Source: Alphaproteobacteria bacterium
GTDB lineage: Bacteria; Pseudomonadota; Alphaproteobacteria; Micavibrionales; Micavibrionaceae
Length of the DNA stretch: 64,000 bases
Direction: 5' to 3'
Assembly: GCA_002690045.1 (NCBI GenBank)
Contig: NZDE01000013.1
Span: 1-64,000, forward strand
This document shows, piece by piece, positions 30,076 to 38,689 of this stretch. The notes under the pieces are model-generated. The model had not been told where the DNA came from, did not search any database, and saw only the letters and a list, made by a program, of their open reading frames with translations. The translations under genes were made by a program, and so were the position numbers. Numbering within the stretch: the first letter of the stretch is position 1; the number at the start of each line of letters is the position of its first letter.

Positions 30076-30111
30076 ACAAAAAAGCGCGATAATTTATCGC
30101 GCTTTTTTGTT
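30075..30111. terminator. Bidirectional intrinsic terminator between bcp and the hydrolase gene
   Basis: A 17-bp stem, 30075-30091 with 30095-30111, with a 3-nt loop, contains GCGCGATA/TATCGCGC. A-tract and T-tract flanks give a U-run in either direction. It begins at the last base of the bcp stop and lies 20 nt from the hydrolase stop. Confidence 0.93.
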
Positions 30112-30131
30112 AATTCAATAAATCTATAAGC

Positions 30132-30824
30132 TTAGTTTGCAGCTTTTTTCTGTGCAATCTGTGGCACAGGAATATTGCTAATGACGCCTGCGCCGCGCGC
30201 GTTCATGTGGTCATGCATATGGGCAACAAGCTCATCAACCTTATTTGTAAAGTAGTGGTTTGCACCATCAACTGTACGGTGGTCGATAGAAATGCCTTTT
30301 TGTTCGTTTAGGCGGCCAACAAGCTCTTCGATTGTTTCTGGTGGGACGCGATCATCTGCGTTACCGTGAATAATCAAGCCTGATTGTGGGCATGGTGCAA
30401 GGAAGGAGAAATCTTCCTCGTTTGCAGGCGGCGTTACAGAAATAAAGCCTTTGATTTCTGGGCGGCGCATAAGAAGCTGCATGCCAATCCATGCACCAAA
30501 TGAATAACCGCCGACCCATGTATATGGCGCATTCGGGTTGATTTCTTGCATCCAGTCAAGAACAGTTGCTGCGTCGCTTAGCTCGCCTTCGCCCTTGTCA
30601 AAAATACCTTGTGATTTACCAACGCCGCGGAAGTTAAAGCGCATTGTTGAAAAGCCGCGTGCGACAAATGCTTGATGCATCATGAATGAAATTTTGTTGT
30701 TCATCGTGCCGCCGCGCTCGGGGTCAGGATGTAGGACTAACGCTAATGGTGCGTCTTTAATTTTAGAATGCGTATAACGTGCTTCAAGACGGCCTTCAGG
30801 ACCGTTAATGATAATTTCAGGCAT
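30132..30824 (-). CDS. Alpha/beta hydrolase (dienelactone-hydrolase/KANL3-like)
   Basis: A 230-residue alpha/beta hydrolase. An ATG at 30824 with GGAATAAG just upstream is preferred over an upstream TTG at 30857. Seen: the LHPDPERGGTMNNK strand-loop, FNFRGVGKSQG, the nucleophile elbow GGYSFGAW (Ser in G-Y-S-F-G), a late Asp in HGNADDRVPP and His in DGANHYF, completing Ser-Asp-His. This family is common next to cysteine desulfurase genes in alphaproteobacteria, but its substrate is not known. It is divergent from the desulfurase with 362 nt between starts. Confidence 0.85.
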   Translation of the reverse strand: MPEIIINGPEGRLEARYTHSKIKDAPLALVLHPDPERGGTMNNKISFMMHQAFVARGFSTMRFNFRGVGKSQGIFDKGEGELSDAATVLDWMQEINPNAPYTWVGGYSFGAWIGMQLLMRRPEIKGFISVTPPANEEDFSFLAPCPQSGLIIHGNADDRVPPETIEELVGRLNEQKGISIDHRTVDGANHYFTNKVDELVAHMHDHMNARGAGVISNIPVPQIAQKKAAN

Positions 30825-30896
30825 CTTATTCCAATCTAGTCTGGTTTTCGTGTTCAAAATTCTTTATATTATCGCTTCAGTTTATTTTACTTCAGC

Positions 30897-30942
30897 ATCA
30901 TATGTCGCTCACCTATAGTTGATAGGCTTCGCTTCATATGAT
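30897..30942. promoter_or_regulatory. Imperfect inverted repeat in the hydrolase/cysteine desulfurase intergenic region
   Basis: Arms ATCATATG (30897-30904) and CATATGAT (30935-30942) are perfect complements, with an inner pair CCTAT (30912-30916) and ATAGG (30922-30926). A second palindrome, AATGAT-AA-ATCATT, lies at 31078-31091. They could be operators or leader structure for either gene. The rest of the 362-nt gap is AT-rich, with no gene seen. Confidence 0.4.
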
Positions 30943-31186
30943 TTGTTCTAAAACAAACTGAAACGACAATAGTTTGCGGTAAGCCGCTAAAAACACACCC
31001 AAAATGTAGTTTATATAATTATTGTTTTACATTCGGGTATTGTTGATAGCGTATAAAAATTACTATGTCCAATTAAAAATGATAAATCATTGTTTTTGTT
31101 GTGTAAAATTGGTTCGGCTTGTTTTTCATAACATTTTAAATTGGGCGTAGTTTTGCGAAATTTAGAATTATAATAGGTTGAAAATA

Positions 31187-32302
31187 ATGGCGATTCACTA
31201 CTTTGACTATAATGCGACAGCGCCAATACGTGATGAAGTTGTCGAATTAATGGCGGCTGAAATGCGTATTGTGGGTAATGCATCGGCTGTTCACAAGTCA
31301 GGTCAACGTGCCCGCGGCATTGTTGAAAAAGCGCGCGAGCAGATGGGCGCATTTGTAAATGTTGAGCCGAACCAGATTATTTTTAATTCAGGGGCAAGTG
31401 AAGGGAATAACACGCTAATCCATGGCTTTGTCGCGCAGGGTTATAATGTGATTGTCTCTGATGTTGAGCACCCAGCCGTGATTAAGCCAAGCGGGGAACG
31501 TGTTCATTTCATCCCTGTTGATGAGAATGGCGTTATTCAGCTTGAGGCACTTGAAGCTTTATTAGCGGCCACGCCGCGCCCTGTGTTGGTGTCTGTTATG
31601 TATGTGAACAATGAGGCGGGTATTATTCAACCCGTTGCTGAAGTAGGCGCGCTTTGTAAAAAATATGAAGCTTTGTTTCATACAGATGCTGTGCAGGCTG
31701 CAGGGAAAATTTCATTAGATATGGATGCAATAGGGGCGGATTATATAACATTGTCTGCGCATAAATATGGCGGGCCACAGGGCATTGGCGTTTTGGCTTT
31801 TGCTAAAGGTAAGCCGCCACCAAAGTTAATCCTTGGCGGGTCACAAGAAGGGCACCAACGGGCAGGCACAATGAATGTCGCGGGGATTGCCGGTATGGGG
31901 CTTGCCTCTGAAATGGCGGCAAAGGATATTGCCCATTATGAGAGCCATATACGCCCGTGGCGTGATGACATAGAGCGTATGTTTATGGATGCCAAACGTC
32001 AGGACGGTACGCCGCGCGTCGATATTTTGGCGAAAGATGCGCCGCGCGTACCGAATACGTCGTTATTTATGATTCATGATTTAAAGGCAGATACATTAAT
32101 GATGAAAGCCGATATGGCGGGTATTTGTGCGAGTTCCGGCGCGGCATGTTCAAGCGGTACGGTAAAGACGAGCCGTACAGTAGCAGCGCTGCGCCCGAAT
32201 TTATCTGAGCCTATGCCGGTTATGCGCTTATCTATGGGGTGGAAGACATCACAAGCGGATGTTGACGCTTTCATAAAATTCTGGCAAAAGCTAACGTCTT
32301 AA
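31187..32302 (+). CDS. Cysteine desulfurase (IscS/NifS family, PLP-dependent)
   Basis: A 371-residue class V aminotransferase that removes sulfur from cysteine for Fe-S cluster and thio-cofactor assembly. The ATG at 31187 is chosen over an in-frame TTG nine bases upstream because MAIHYFDYNATAPI is the family N-terminus. Landmarks: NSGASEGNN (PLP phosphate), HTDAVQAAGK (Asp contacting PLP nitrogen), SAHKYGGPQG with the Schiff-base Lys193, and the sulfur-carrying Cys321 in the loop SSGAACSSG. A 2Fe-2S ferredoxin gene follows 23 nt downstream, so the pair forms a minimal ISC-like unit. No scaffold (iscU/sufB) is in the window. Whether it is the housekeeping IscS or a SufS-like partner cannot be told here. 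Confidence 0.92.
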   Translation: MAIHYFDYNATAPIRDEVVELMAAEMRIVGNASAVHKSGQRARGIVEKAREQMGAFVNVEPNQIIFNSGASEGNNTLIHGFVAQGYNVIVSDVEHPAVIKPSGERVHFIPVDENGVIQLEALEALLAATPRPVLVSVMYVNNEAGIIQPVAEVGALCKKYEALFHTDAVQAAGKISLDMDAIGADYITLSAHKYGGPQGIGVLAFAKGKPPPKLILGGSQEGHQRAGTMNVAGIAGMGLASEMAAKDIAHYESHIRPWRDDIERMFMDAKRQDGTPRVDILAKDAPRVPNTSLFMIHDLKADTLMMKADMAGICASSGAACSSGTVKTSRTVAALRPNLSEPMPVMRLSMGWKTSQADVDAFIKFWQKLTS

Positions 32303-32325
32303 TTATTTAACTATAAGGAAATCCT

Positions 32326-32661
32326 ATGCCAATCGTTACATTTATTCACCCAGATGGAAATCGTCAGGATGTTGATGCGTCAATCGGCCTGTCATTAATG
32401 GAAGTGGCGATACAAAACGGCATTGACCAAATAGAAGGTGCGTGCGGCGGTTCTCTATCTTGCGCGACATGTCACCTATATGTGCACCCAGATGCACATG
32501 AACGCCTTTTACCTGAAGATGGTATTAGTGAGGAAGAGGAAGACATGCTCGACCTTGCTTTTGATCTTAAACATACTTCACGCCTATGCTGCCAAATCAT
32601 TGTGGATGATGAAATGGAAGGCCTTGAAGTTGCTCTACCAGGCAGCAAGGTTGATTGGTAA
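32326..32661 (+). CDS. fdx: 2Fe-2S ferredoxin (adrenodoxin/Isc Fdx type)
   Basis: A 111-residue electron carrier. The cluster motif is Cys40-GGSLS-Cys46-AT-Cys49, with a fourth ligand at Cys89 in SRLCCQI; the neighbouring Cys88 is an extra cysteine. The LPEDGISEEEEDMLDLAFD acidic helix is typical of ferredoxins that serve Fe-S assembly or P450 systems. Its place right after the cysteine desulfurase favours the Isc role. The ribosome-binding site is TAAGGAAAT. Its stop abuts the stop of the convergent HlyD gene with no gap and no terminator. Confidence 0.93.
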   Translation: MPIVTFIHPDGNRQDVDASIGLSLMEVAIQNGIDQIEGACGGSLSCATCHLYVHPDAHERLLPEDGISEEEEDMLDLAFDLKHTSRLCCQIIVDDEMEGLEVALPGSKVDW

Positions 32662-33939
32662 TTAAGTCGCGCCGAGCGCATTATCCATAGAACGCTTTAA
32701 TGGGTTCAGGATAATATCCAAAACTTTTTTCTTACCTGTTAGGATATTAACTTCGGTTTGCATGCCGGCGCGCACGGGCATACCTTCACCAATTTGTTGT
32801 TGTTTTAGGCTGATGCGTACACGGTAATAATTGCGGCCCTGTTCATCAAGGATTGTGTCCGCGGATATGCTTTCAATGCGGCCTTCTAGGCTGCCGTATA
32901 CAGAATAATCATATGCAGTAATTTTGATGTTCGCAGGCAAGCCTTCCCAAAGTTTGCCGCGATCAGCTGTTGATATGCGCGCTTCGACAATGAGTTCCTT
33001 GTCTGATGGGGCAAGTTCCGCAATAACATCACCGCTACGGATTGTGCCGCCAATTGTATTGTAATAAATGGTTACAATTTCGCCTTCATCAGGGGCGAGA
33101 ATAGCTGTACGCTGCACTTTATCAAGCTGCGATTTAATGCGCTCTTCTAATTGTTGAATTTGTACTTTTACTTCGCTGATTTCATCCAAAACCTCGGTTT
33201 CGTGCTTACGAATGGTTTCTTGAATGTTCGCTTCAGTTTCAGCAAGCTCTGCTTCGCTGATAGGAATTTTCTTACGGACGGATGATAGACGTGTGTTGAA
33301 GTTTGACACTTTACTTTTGGAATCGAGATAGCGCGTTTCTGATATTGCGCCGCTTCGTAAGAGTTTTTGGTTGATGCGGAATTGTTCCTGCGCGATGCTC
33401 AACTCTTTACTTAAATCTTCATATTGTGTTTTTAGCTCAACCAGTTTTAAACGCTTTTGATTGGCTTGTTCTTCTAAGGCCTGAAGCTGTTCATTACGGC
33501 GGCTAAGACGTGATTTAAACAAAGCCAGTTCGTTAACGACGAGGCTAGGTAGCTTTTCCGCAATGTCTTCAGGGAAGTTTACGGTGTCTTTCATTAATAG
33601 TTCAGCTTCTAGGCGGGCGAGGCGTAGCTGTTGTGATTCAATTTGAATACGGGTTTCTTGCAGGTCTGACTCTGCAGACTGGTTTGAAAGAATGAATAAT
33701 ACATCGCCTTTCTTAACCATTTGCCCTTCTTTGATAAGGATATCTGCGAGGATACCGCCTTCCAAATGCTGGATATTTTTATTTTTACCGGGGGTTATAA
33801 CGCGCCCTTGACCGCGGACGAACTGGTCGACCTCTGACTGGGTCGCCCATATAAGGAATAACAAAAACGACAGCATACATAAAAAGAACACGGGACGGTA
33901 ATTCCATGAGCCGGATTTATGCATATCAAAAACGGTCAT
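32662..33939 (-). CDS. HlyD/LapC-type type I secretion membrane fusion protein
   Basis: The 425-residue adaptor links an inner-membrane ABC exporter to an outer-membrane TolC-like channel. Residues ~16-34 are a membrane helix. A lipoyl half-motif (NIQHLEGGILADILIKEGQ, KGDVLFIL) follows, then a long alpha-helical hairpin of coiled coil (about 95-285, rich in E/Q/L/K), then the second lipoyl half (RTAILAPDEGEIVTI) and a beta-barrel domain ending in LTGKKKVLDIILNPLKRSMD, the HlyD-family C-terminus. An AGGA site precedes the ATG. It is cotranscribed with the acidic periplasmic protein upstream (11-nt gap). The matching ABC ATPase gene is about 7 kb away on the other strand. Confidence 0.93.
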   Translation of the reverse strand: MTVFDMHKSGSWNYRPVFFLCMLSFLLFLIWATQSEVDQFVRGQGRVITPGKNKNIQHLEGGILADILIKEGQMVKKGDVLFILSNQSAESDLQETRIQIESQQLRLARLEAELLMKDTVNFPEDIAEKLPSLVVNELALFKSRLSRRNEQLQALEEQANQKRLKLVELKTQYEDLSKELSIAQEQFRINQKLLRSGAISETRYLDSKSKVSNFNTRLSSVRKKIPISEAELAETEANIQETIRKHETEVLDEISEVKVQIQQLEERIKSQLDKVQRTAILAPDEGEIVTIYYNTIGGTIRSGDVIAELAPSDKELIVEARISTADRGKLWEGLPANIKITAYDYSVYGSLEGRIESISADTILDEQGRNYYRVRISLKQQQIGEGMPVRAGMQTEVNILTGKKKVLDIILNPLKRSMDNALGAT

Positions 33940-33950
33940 TTAGTAATCCT

Positions 33951-36857
33951 TTAAGTTCTCTTTTTATCCATTATACGAATACCTTCGATAATGCGCTTGC
34001 GAATATCGCGTAAGAAATCTGTATCGCCTTTAGGCAGGTTTGTCGTTGTTGCAATCGCCGTGATAATTTGTCCATGGCGAACAAATATGACGGAAGAGCG
34101 CTGGCCTAATGCGCCATCATTACAATGGATATCCAGTGTTTTTAAATTACGTGTGCTTGTGTCTGGCACGGCGGTAAAGTTACCGTTACAGCGTAGCTGC
34201 GCAGCGTTTAAAAAACGTTCGACATAGGCTGTAAAGTCTGAATTTGGCGGCAGTACGCTGCGTTCGGCGCGTCCTTCTAGATCGCCAGCTTCCCATGCAG
34301 TTACGGCAGTGCCGGATGCTTTATGACGGTACGCGCGAATTTTAAGGGAATCTGGATCAACCACATAGCCTTCTTTGAGAATGTTGATTATATCTTGCGT
34401 TAATGAAGACGCGCTTAGTGGTGAAACTTGTTCAGGGTTTGCAAGGGCATAGTCCTCGCCTACGCCTTTAAGGAATGAATCCATCCGTGTTTCAAGGGAT
34501 GTCAGCTCGCTATCGACTTCTTCATCAATTAGGTCAATTTTACTTGTCGGTGCGCCGCCTATTTTCATACCTGATTTTGGATCAGATATTTTTAGATCCT
34601 CACCCAAGAATTCTTCAGGTGTTTTGCTAAGGACTAGGCCTTTCTTCAACTTCTCGTTTTCAGCTTCAAGCGCGCGTATTTTCTCAACAAGCTCTTCCTG
34701 GGTACGTTTGTTGCGCTTGCGTGAAATAAGGTCGGCAATTGGGTTTGCTTTGGTGTCTGCCAACTTCAGGCGCAGCATTTCTTTTTCGCGCTCAAGAAGT
34801 TTTACTTTTAACTTCCATTGCTCGTCGATGTCTTCTTCCATCAACCATGGAACTTTTTTGTATTCAATATCATCAGGTGTGCCAAGGCCCAACATGTCTC
34901 TGATGCCTTCCATTGGTTTTACCTGTTTAAATTCTTCTTCAATCATGATTTCTGTGAAATCTTCGGCGAGGGCGTCCGGATCATCCAGTAAGGCGAGGAG
35001 TTCTTCATCACTGAAATCTTCGTCGGCTAGCTCATCAATAATATCTTCATTCTCTTTAGATGAAATAGAGCTATCATCTTCGATATCAAGGCTTAACCCA
35101 TCTTCAAACAAGGTGTCAGCATCAATATTGCTGTTTGATGTGCTAGAGGCCTCTTCTGTTGTTTCAGCGCTCTCAGTTGCTTCTTCAGTTGGCTCGGTAC
35201 TGTCCTGTGCAGGTACATCAAGCATAGCTTGATCGATTAGTGTTTCAACACTCACATCTTCGGCAGCTTGTTCACTATCTGTGTTATTTATCTCTGCAAT
35301 GGCGGTGTCTGATGCCGCCTCTTCAGTATTATCAATAGCTGTAGATTCGCCCTCAATCGTAACTTCGGCAGGGGAGGCAAGTGTTGCGAGTTCATCTAAC
35401 GGAATATCGCTTGGGTAATCATCTGTTAATGCGTTATTTTGTTCAGGCGGAAGTGTTTCAACGCTTAGGCTGTTTTCTAAGGCAGATAAAATGGCTGTAT
35501 CATCCATAACATCTGTTTGTTCACCAGGTGATACTTTATTTGTCGCGCCATTTGTAGCGCCAAAATCTTCAACTGTAGCTTCGGTGTTGTCGGCTTCTTC
35601 CTGTACTTCGTATAGATTAGCGATTATATCGGTGTCATCGTTGGCGACTTCTATGGATGCGGTATCAAGCACATCTACTTCTTCTGCTACTTCCTCAGTT
35701 GGCGCGTCAATTGGAGTGACGGATGGTGGGGCAAGCGGCAGGGATTCATCAATAAGGGCCTCAACGTCTAAAAGCGGATCTTTATTATTGTCTTTTATGT
35801 TGTCTTCGAGTCGCGGCGGCGTTGAATTTTTAAGGGCATCTTGCTCCATACTTTGTGCAAGATTAACAAATTCTTCTTGCGCGCCCGCTATATTCTCTTC
35901 ACGTTGATCTGCGGCAACCTCGTCGGCTAGGTCTATAACCTCTGTTTCTGGTTCTGTGGACGTAAGCTCTTCGGATAAGTCTGCGCTAATGTCTTCAATA
36001 TCATCCGCAGTGCCTGTGGCTGTAATTGTTTCAACATCGTCACTTAACTCAGCAGTTAAGGGCGTAGGGGCATCTATTATTTCTGGTGTCTCGTCTTGTG
36101 CTTTAGAATCTGACGTGGAAATGCGATCTATCAGCTGTGCGACATCATCTGGCGCATCTGCGCTGTCTTGGTCGTCTGCTGCTGTAACGTCTGAAATGAT
36201 GTCGTCTATGGTTAGTGGCGTTTCAAGGGCTGGCGGGGCTGCGTCGGCCATGTCTACTGTGGTGGGAGTGGCCAATGAAACTGTGTCAATAATATCGGCG
36301 GCACCTGCAGTCGTAACGGCCTTTTTCAATTGGTCGATAACATCAACACATAAGGACATTTTTGCTTCAGCCACAGCCGTGGACTGTACGGGGAACCTCA
36401 TTCTACGCCCGCCATCTTCGTTAAGGACAATGGCCTCCGCATCATAAAGTTTGGACAGTTCATCAGCATGGCCTATGGTGGCGGTCAAGCTGTTGGCTGT
36501 TGTTTCTATATTGTTTAGTGGCGCGCCGTCTATACTCACCTGACTTATGCGCGCTAAGCCTTCGGGGTGATTGCGTATGTTTAATGTGGCTTTCCCGCTT
36601 ACGTCGGAACGGATATGAATGGAAATTTCAGGGTTGTACCCACGTGACATGGTACAAGACGGATTTGTTTCTGTGGCCTGGTCTTTTACGGCCCATGCGG
36701 ATTTTGGATTATATATCTGCGGGGGTATGTCCTTTTGCTGCGCATAGGCGGTGACGCTCGCGCTTGATATAAGTGCGATGGCTGTTGCCGTTAGTAGGGC
36801 GAAAGCGGTTTTTTTATTTGAACGCCGCTGTTCTTTATGATCTATAATAATACGCAT
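33951..36857 (-). CDS. Large acidic periplasmic protein of unknown function, operonic with HlyD
   Basis: I do not recognise this 968-residue protein. It has a signal peptide with a clean AYA cleavage site after residue 39. A small N-terminal beta-rich domain (about 45-180) contains two Cys. A very long D/E/A/T-rich low-complexity stretch (about 190-620) has almost no basic residues. A heptad-like coiled coil follows (about 670-745, with EREKEMLRLKLAD and KIRALEAENEKLKK). A conserved-looking C-terminal domain (about 790-968) with Cys pairs contains YVERFLNAAQLRCNG and SSVIFVRHGQIITAIA. It is the promoter-proximal gene, with HlyD 11 nt downstream. An accessory role in assembling or holding the secreted RTX protein is inference from operon position. 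The acidity could be a Ca2+ buffer or an adaptation to the same secretion path. Confidence 0.8.
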   Translation of the reverse strand: MRIIIDHKEQRRSNKKTAFALLTATAIALISSASVTAYAQQKDIPPQIYNPKSAWAVKDQATETNPSCTMSRGYNPEISIHIRSDVSGKATLNIRNHPEGLARISQVSIDGAPLNNIETTANSLTATIGHADELSKLYDAEAIVLNEDGGRRMRFPVQSTAVAEAKMSLCVDVIDQLKKAVTTAGAADIIDTVSLATPTTVDMADAAPPALETPLTIDDIISDVTAADDQDSADAPDDVAQLIDRISTSDSKAQDETPEIIDAPTPLTAELSDDVETITATGTADDIEDISADLSEELTSTEPETEVIDLADEVAADQREENIAGAQEEFVNLAQSMEQDALKNSTPPRLEDNIKDNNKDPLLDVEALIDESLPLAPPSVTPIDAPTEEVAEEVDVLDTASIEVANDDTDIIANLYEVQEEADNTEATVEDFGATNGATNKVSPGEQTDVMDDTAILSALENSLSVETLPPEQNNALTDDYPSDIPLDELATLASPAEVTIEGESTAIDNTEEAASDTAIAEINNTDSEQAAEDVSVETLIDQAMLDVPAQDSTEPTEEATESAETTEEASSTSNSNIDADTLFEDGLSLDIEDDSSISSKENEDIIDELADEDFSDEELLALLDDPDALAEDFTEIMIEEEFKQVKPMEGIRDMLGLGTPDDIEYKKVPWLMEEDIDEQWKLKVKLLEREKEMLRLKLADTKANPIADLISRKRNKRTQEELVEKIRALEAENEKLKKGLVLSKTPEEFLGEDLKISDPKSGMKIGGAPTSKIDLIDEEVDSELTSLETRMDSFLKGVGEDYALANPEQVSPLSASSLTQDIINILKEGYVVDPDSLKIRAYRHKASGTAVTAWEAGDLEGRAERSVLPPNSDFTAYVERFLNAAQLRCNGNFTAVPDTSTRNLKTLDIHCNDGALGQRSSVIFVRHGQIITAIATTTNLPKGDTDFLRDIRKRIIEGIRIMDKKRT

Positions 36858-37175
36858 AACCCCAGTGTAGATAAGGCCTTAAAGCTTTTTGTAGATATTG
36901 TTTATGAATACAAACAACTTATAAGATTAAAGTGTAAACCGGTTGCGTTAATTCCTTTAAAACAAATCAACGCACTTAATAGTGTAGCACAAATTACTTA
37001 TGATAAAAGCTAATTCAACAAAATTTTGCAACGAAACTGGGGTTTTTATATAAACCTAAGCTTTAGCATACTGCGTATCTTAAATAAAAAAAACGGGATG
37101 CATTTGTTGCAAAAATGAGATAGAGTATAATTAGAATATTCTTTTTACCGTTTTTCAAACAAAGTTGAGATAATT
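36858..37175. promoter_or_regulatory. Divergent intergenic region with promoter TTGTTG-N16-TATAAT
   Basis: This 318-bp AT-rich gap separates the acidic-protein gene (minus) from the secretin-N-domain gene (plus). For the plus gene, a -35-like TTGTTG at 37104-37109 and a perfect TATAAT at 37126-37131 are spaced by 16 nt, about 45 nt before the ATG. No clear minus-strand consensus was found and no small gene was seen. Confidence 0.55.
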
Positions 37176-37787
37176 ATGATTTTAAAGATGCTTCGTGCGC
37201 AGTTATTGTTCGGTCTGAGCCTATCTGTGTTTGTTCTGGGCGGCGCATTCACAGCTAATGCGGCAGAAAAAATGATTGCAATTACAGATAATGATTCATC
37301 TGGCATGCGTGTTGTCGAGACATCGGCAAATGATGATGTTATTAATATGGTTGCAGACCGTCCTTTGGTGTTGAAGTTGGATCAGGATGTGGCCAATATT
37401 CTTATTGGTAATGATTTATTCCTGAATATATTTCCAGATTCTCGTCGTACTTTGATTTTGATGCCTGTACAGCCGGGCGCGACATATTTCCGTGCGATAG
37501 ATGCCGATGGTAATACAATTGTTGAAAAGCGCGTTATTGTTGCCGCGAAAAAGCAAAATTATGTGCGTGTAAAACAGGCTTGTGGTGCGGATGATGAATT
37601 ATGTTCGTTCCAGTCAATCTATTATTGCCCTGATATGTGTCACATAGTTTATGATTTCTCTAACAACGAGCGCATTAACACGAACGAACAAATTCGTAAC
37701 AAGGATGACGAAGATGATAATGATTCAGGTTCTTCAGGCGATACGCCTCCGGCTTTATCTGATGCATCTGAAAATCAGTTTGAATAA
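37176..37787 (+). CDS. Exported protein with secretin/pilus N-terminal domain (CpaC/RcpA N-domain-like)
   Basis: The 203-residue protein has a signal peptide (cleavage near ANA at residue 29). A domain follows resembling the pilus-formation N-terminal domain of CpaC/RcpA secretins: DRPLVLKLDQDVANILIGND, DSRRTLILMPVQPGATYFRAID and IVEKRVIV. In Tad secretins this domain precedes the secretin pore, but here the pore is absent. Four cysteines in a short stretch (about residues 128-155) may form disulfides. The tail is low complexity and rich in D, S and N. A TadD-like TPR lipoprotein follows 52 nt downstream. A periplasmic piece of a Tad-like or other envelope-spanning machine is the best guess. 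Confidence 0.65.
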   Translation: MILKMLRAQLLFGLSLSVFVLGGAFTANAAEKMIAITDNDSSGMRVVETSANDDVINMVADRPLVLKLDQDVANILIGNDLFLNIFPDSRRTLILMPVQPGATYFRAIDADGNTIVEKRVIVAAKKQNYVRVKQACGADDELCSFQSIYYCPDMCHIVYDFSNNERINTNEQIRNKDDEDDNDSGSSGDTPPALSDASENQFE

Positions 37788-37839
37788 TTTATGGTTTACG
37801 GTCTAAACGTTATAAAAAAAAAGACATAAGGAATTGGTA

Positions 37840-38550
37840 ATGAAAACTAAATCTTTACTTGCATTGGGAATGACATCTCTATTGTTGGTGGGCTGCGCGA
37901 GTGGAACAACACAACATGATGCGCAAGTTGATATGGCTATTGAGCGCGCCGAGAAGCGTGCTGCAGCGACGAGTGATGATACGCAGAAGGTTGCTGTATA
38001 TGAGCGTGTTTATAAGCAAAACCCAAAAAGCGAGAAGGCGGCAGTTGAGTATGCGCGCATACTTCGTAAAAGCGGACGTATAGGGCAAGCGGAAGCAATA
38101 TTGTCGCCTTTTGCGGAAGACGTAAATAGTGGGGCAGATACATTTGCTGAGTATGCAGCGATTAAAGTTGCGAAAGGTGAAAATAGCGAAGCTGAAATTT
38201 TTGCGCGAGACGCACTAAAGAAACAAGAAGACAACAGCTTTGCTGCGCATACGTTAGGTATCGCTTTAGATGGTTTGGGGCGTTATAAAGAGGCTGAAGA
38301 ATCTTTTCGCACAGCATTAAACAGCTGGGAAGGTAGCCCAGTTCCAGTAATGAACAATCTGGCGTTAAATCTTGCTACACAGGGCTATATTGATGAATCG
38401 ATCACTTTGCTAGAGCGCGCAAAAACATTAGACCCATCCCGTACAGAGCTTGAACGTAATTTGCGTATTATACGTGCGCTGAATGAGGGCAGCGCGGCAT
38501 ACTTCCCTGATAGCAACGTACCAACGCCGACGAAGAAGCCATCACGTTAG
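37840..38550 (+). CDS. TPR lipoprotein, TadD-like
   Basis: A 236-residue lipoprotein. The signal peptide ends in the lipobox LLVGC-AS (lipidated Cys19). About four tetratricopeptide units follow, for example EYARILRKSGRIGQAEAIL, HTLGIALDGLGRYKEAEESF and NNLALNLATQGYIDESITLL. This is the layout of TadD, the pilotin-like TPR lipoprotein of Tad/Flp pili, though PilF-type lipoproteins look similar. The ATG at 37840 is preferred over a TTG six bases upstream because AAGGA lies 8 nt before it. With the preceding secretin-N-domain protein it forms a two-gene unit ended by a terminator. Confidence 0.75.
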   Translation: MKTKSLLALGMTSLLLVGCASGTTQHDAQVDMAIERAEKRAAATSDDTQKVAVYERVYKQNPKSEKAAVEYARILRKSGRIGQAEAILSPFAEDVNSGADTFAEYAAIKVAKGENSEAEIFARDALKKQEDNSFAAHTLGIALDGLGRYKEAEESFRTALNSWEGSPVPVMNNLALNLATQGYIDESITLLERAKTLDPSRTELERNLRIIRALNEGSAAYFPDSNVPTPTKKPSR

Positions 38551-38574
38551 GCGTTGAATATAGATTTTTTTGTT

Positions 38575-38606
38575 AAGAGCGACCTTGGTTTAGGTCGCTT
38601 TTTTTG
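38575..38606 (+). terminator. Intrinsic terminator after the TPR lipoprotein gene
   Basis: The stem AGCGACC (38578-38584) pairs with GGTCGCT (38593-38599). The loop is 8 nt and a run of seven T follows. Confidence 0.92.
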
Positions 38607-38689
38607 TAGCTTTACGTTGAGTTAAATAAAAAAATACAATTTTTACATAAAAATAGTTTGACATAAAGTTAAGATAATGATAACTGTTA

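Noticed and set aside
34624-36754. Plus-strand Ser/Val-rich ORFs opposite the acidic-protein gene
   Set aside because: They are antisense shadows of GAA/GAT-rich codons; the minus strand has signal peptide, operon context and domains.
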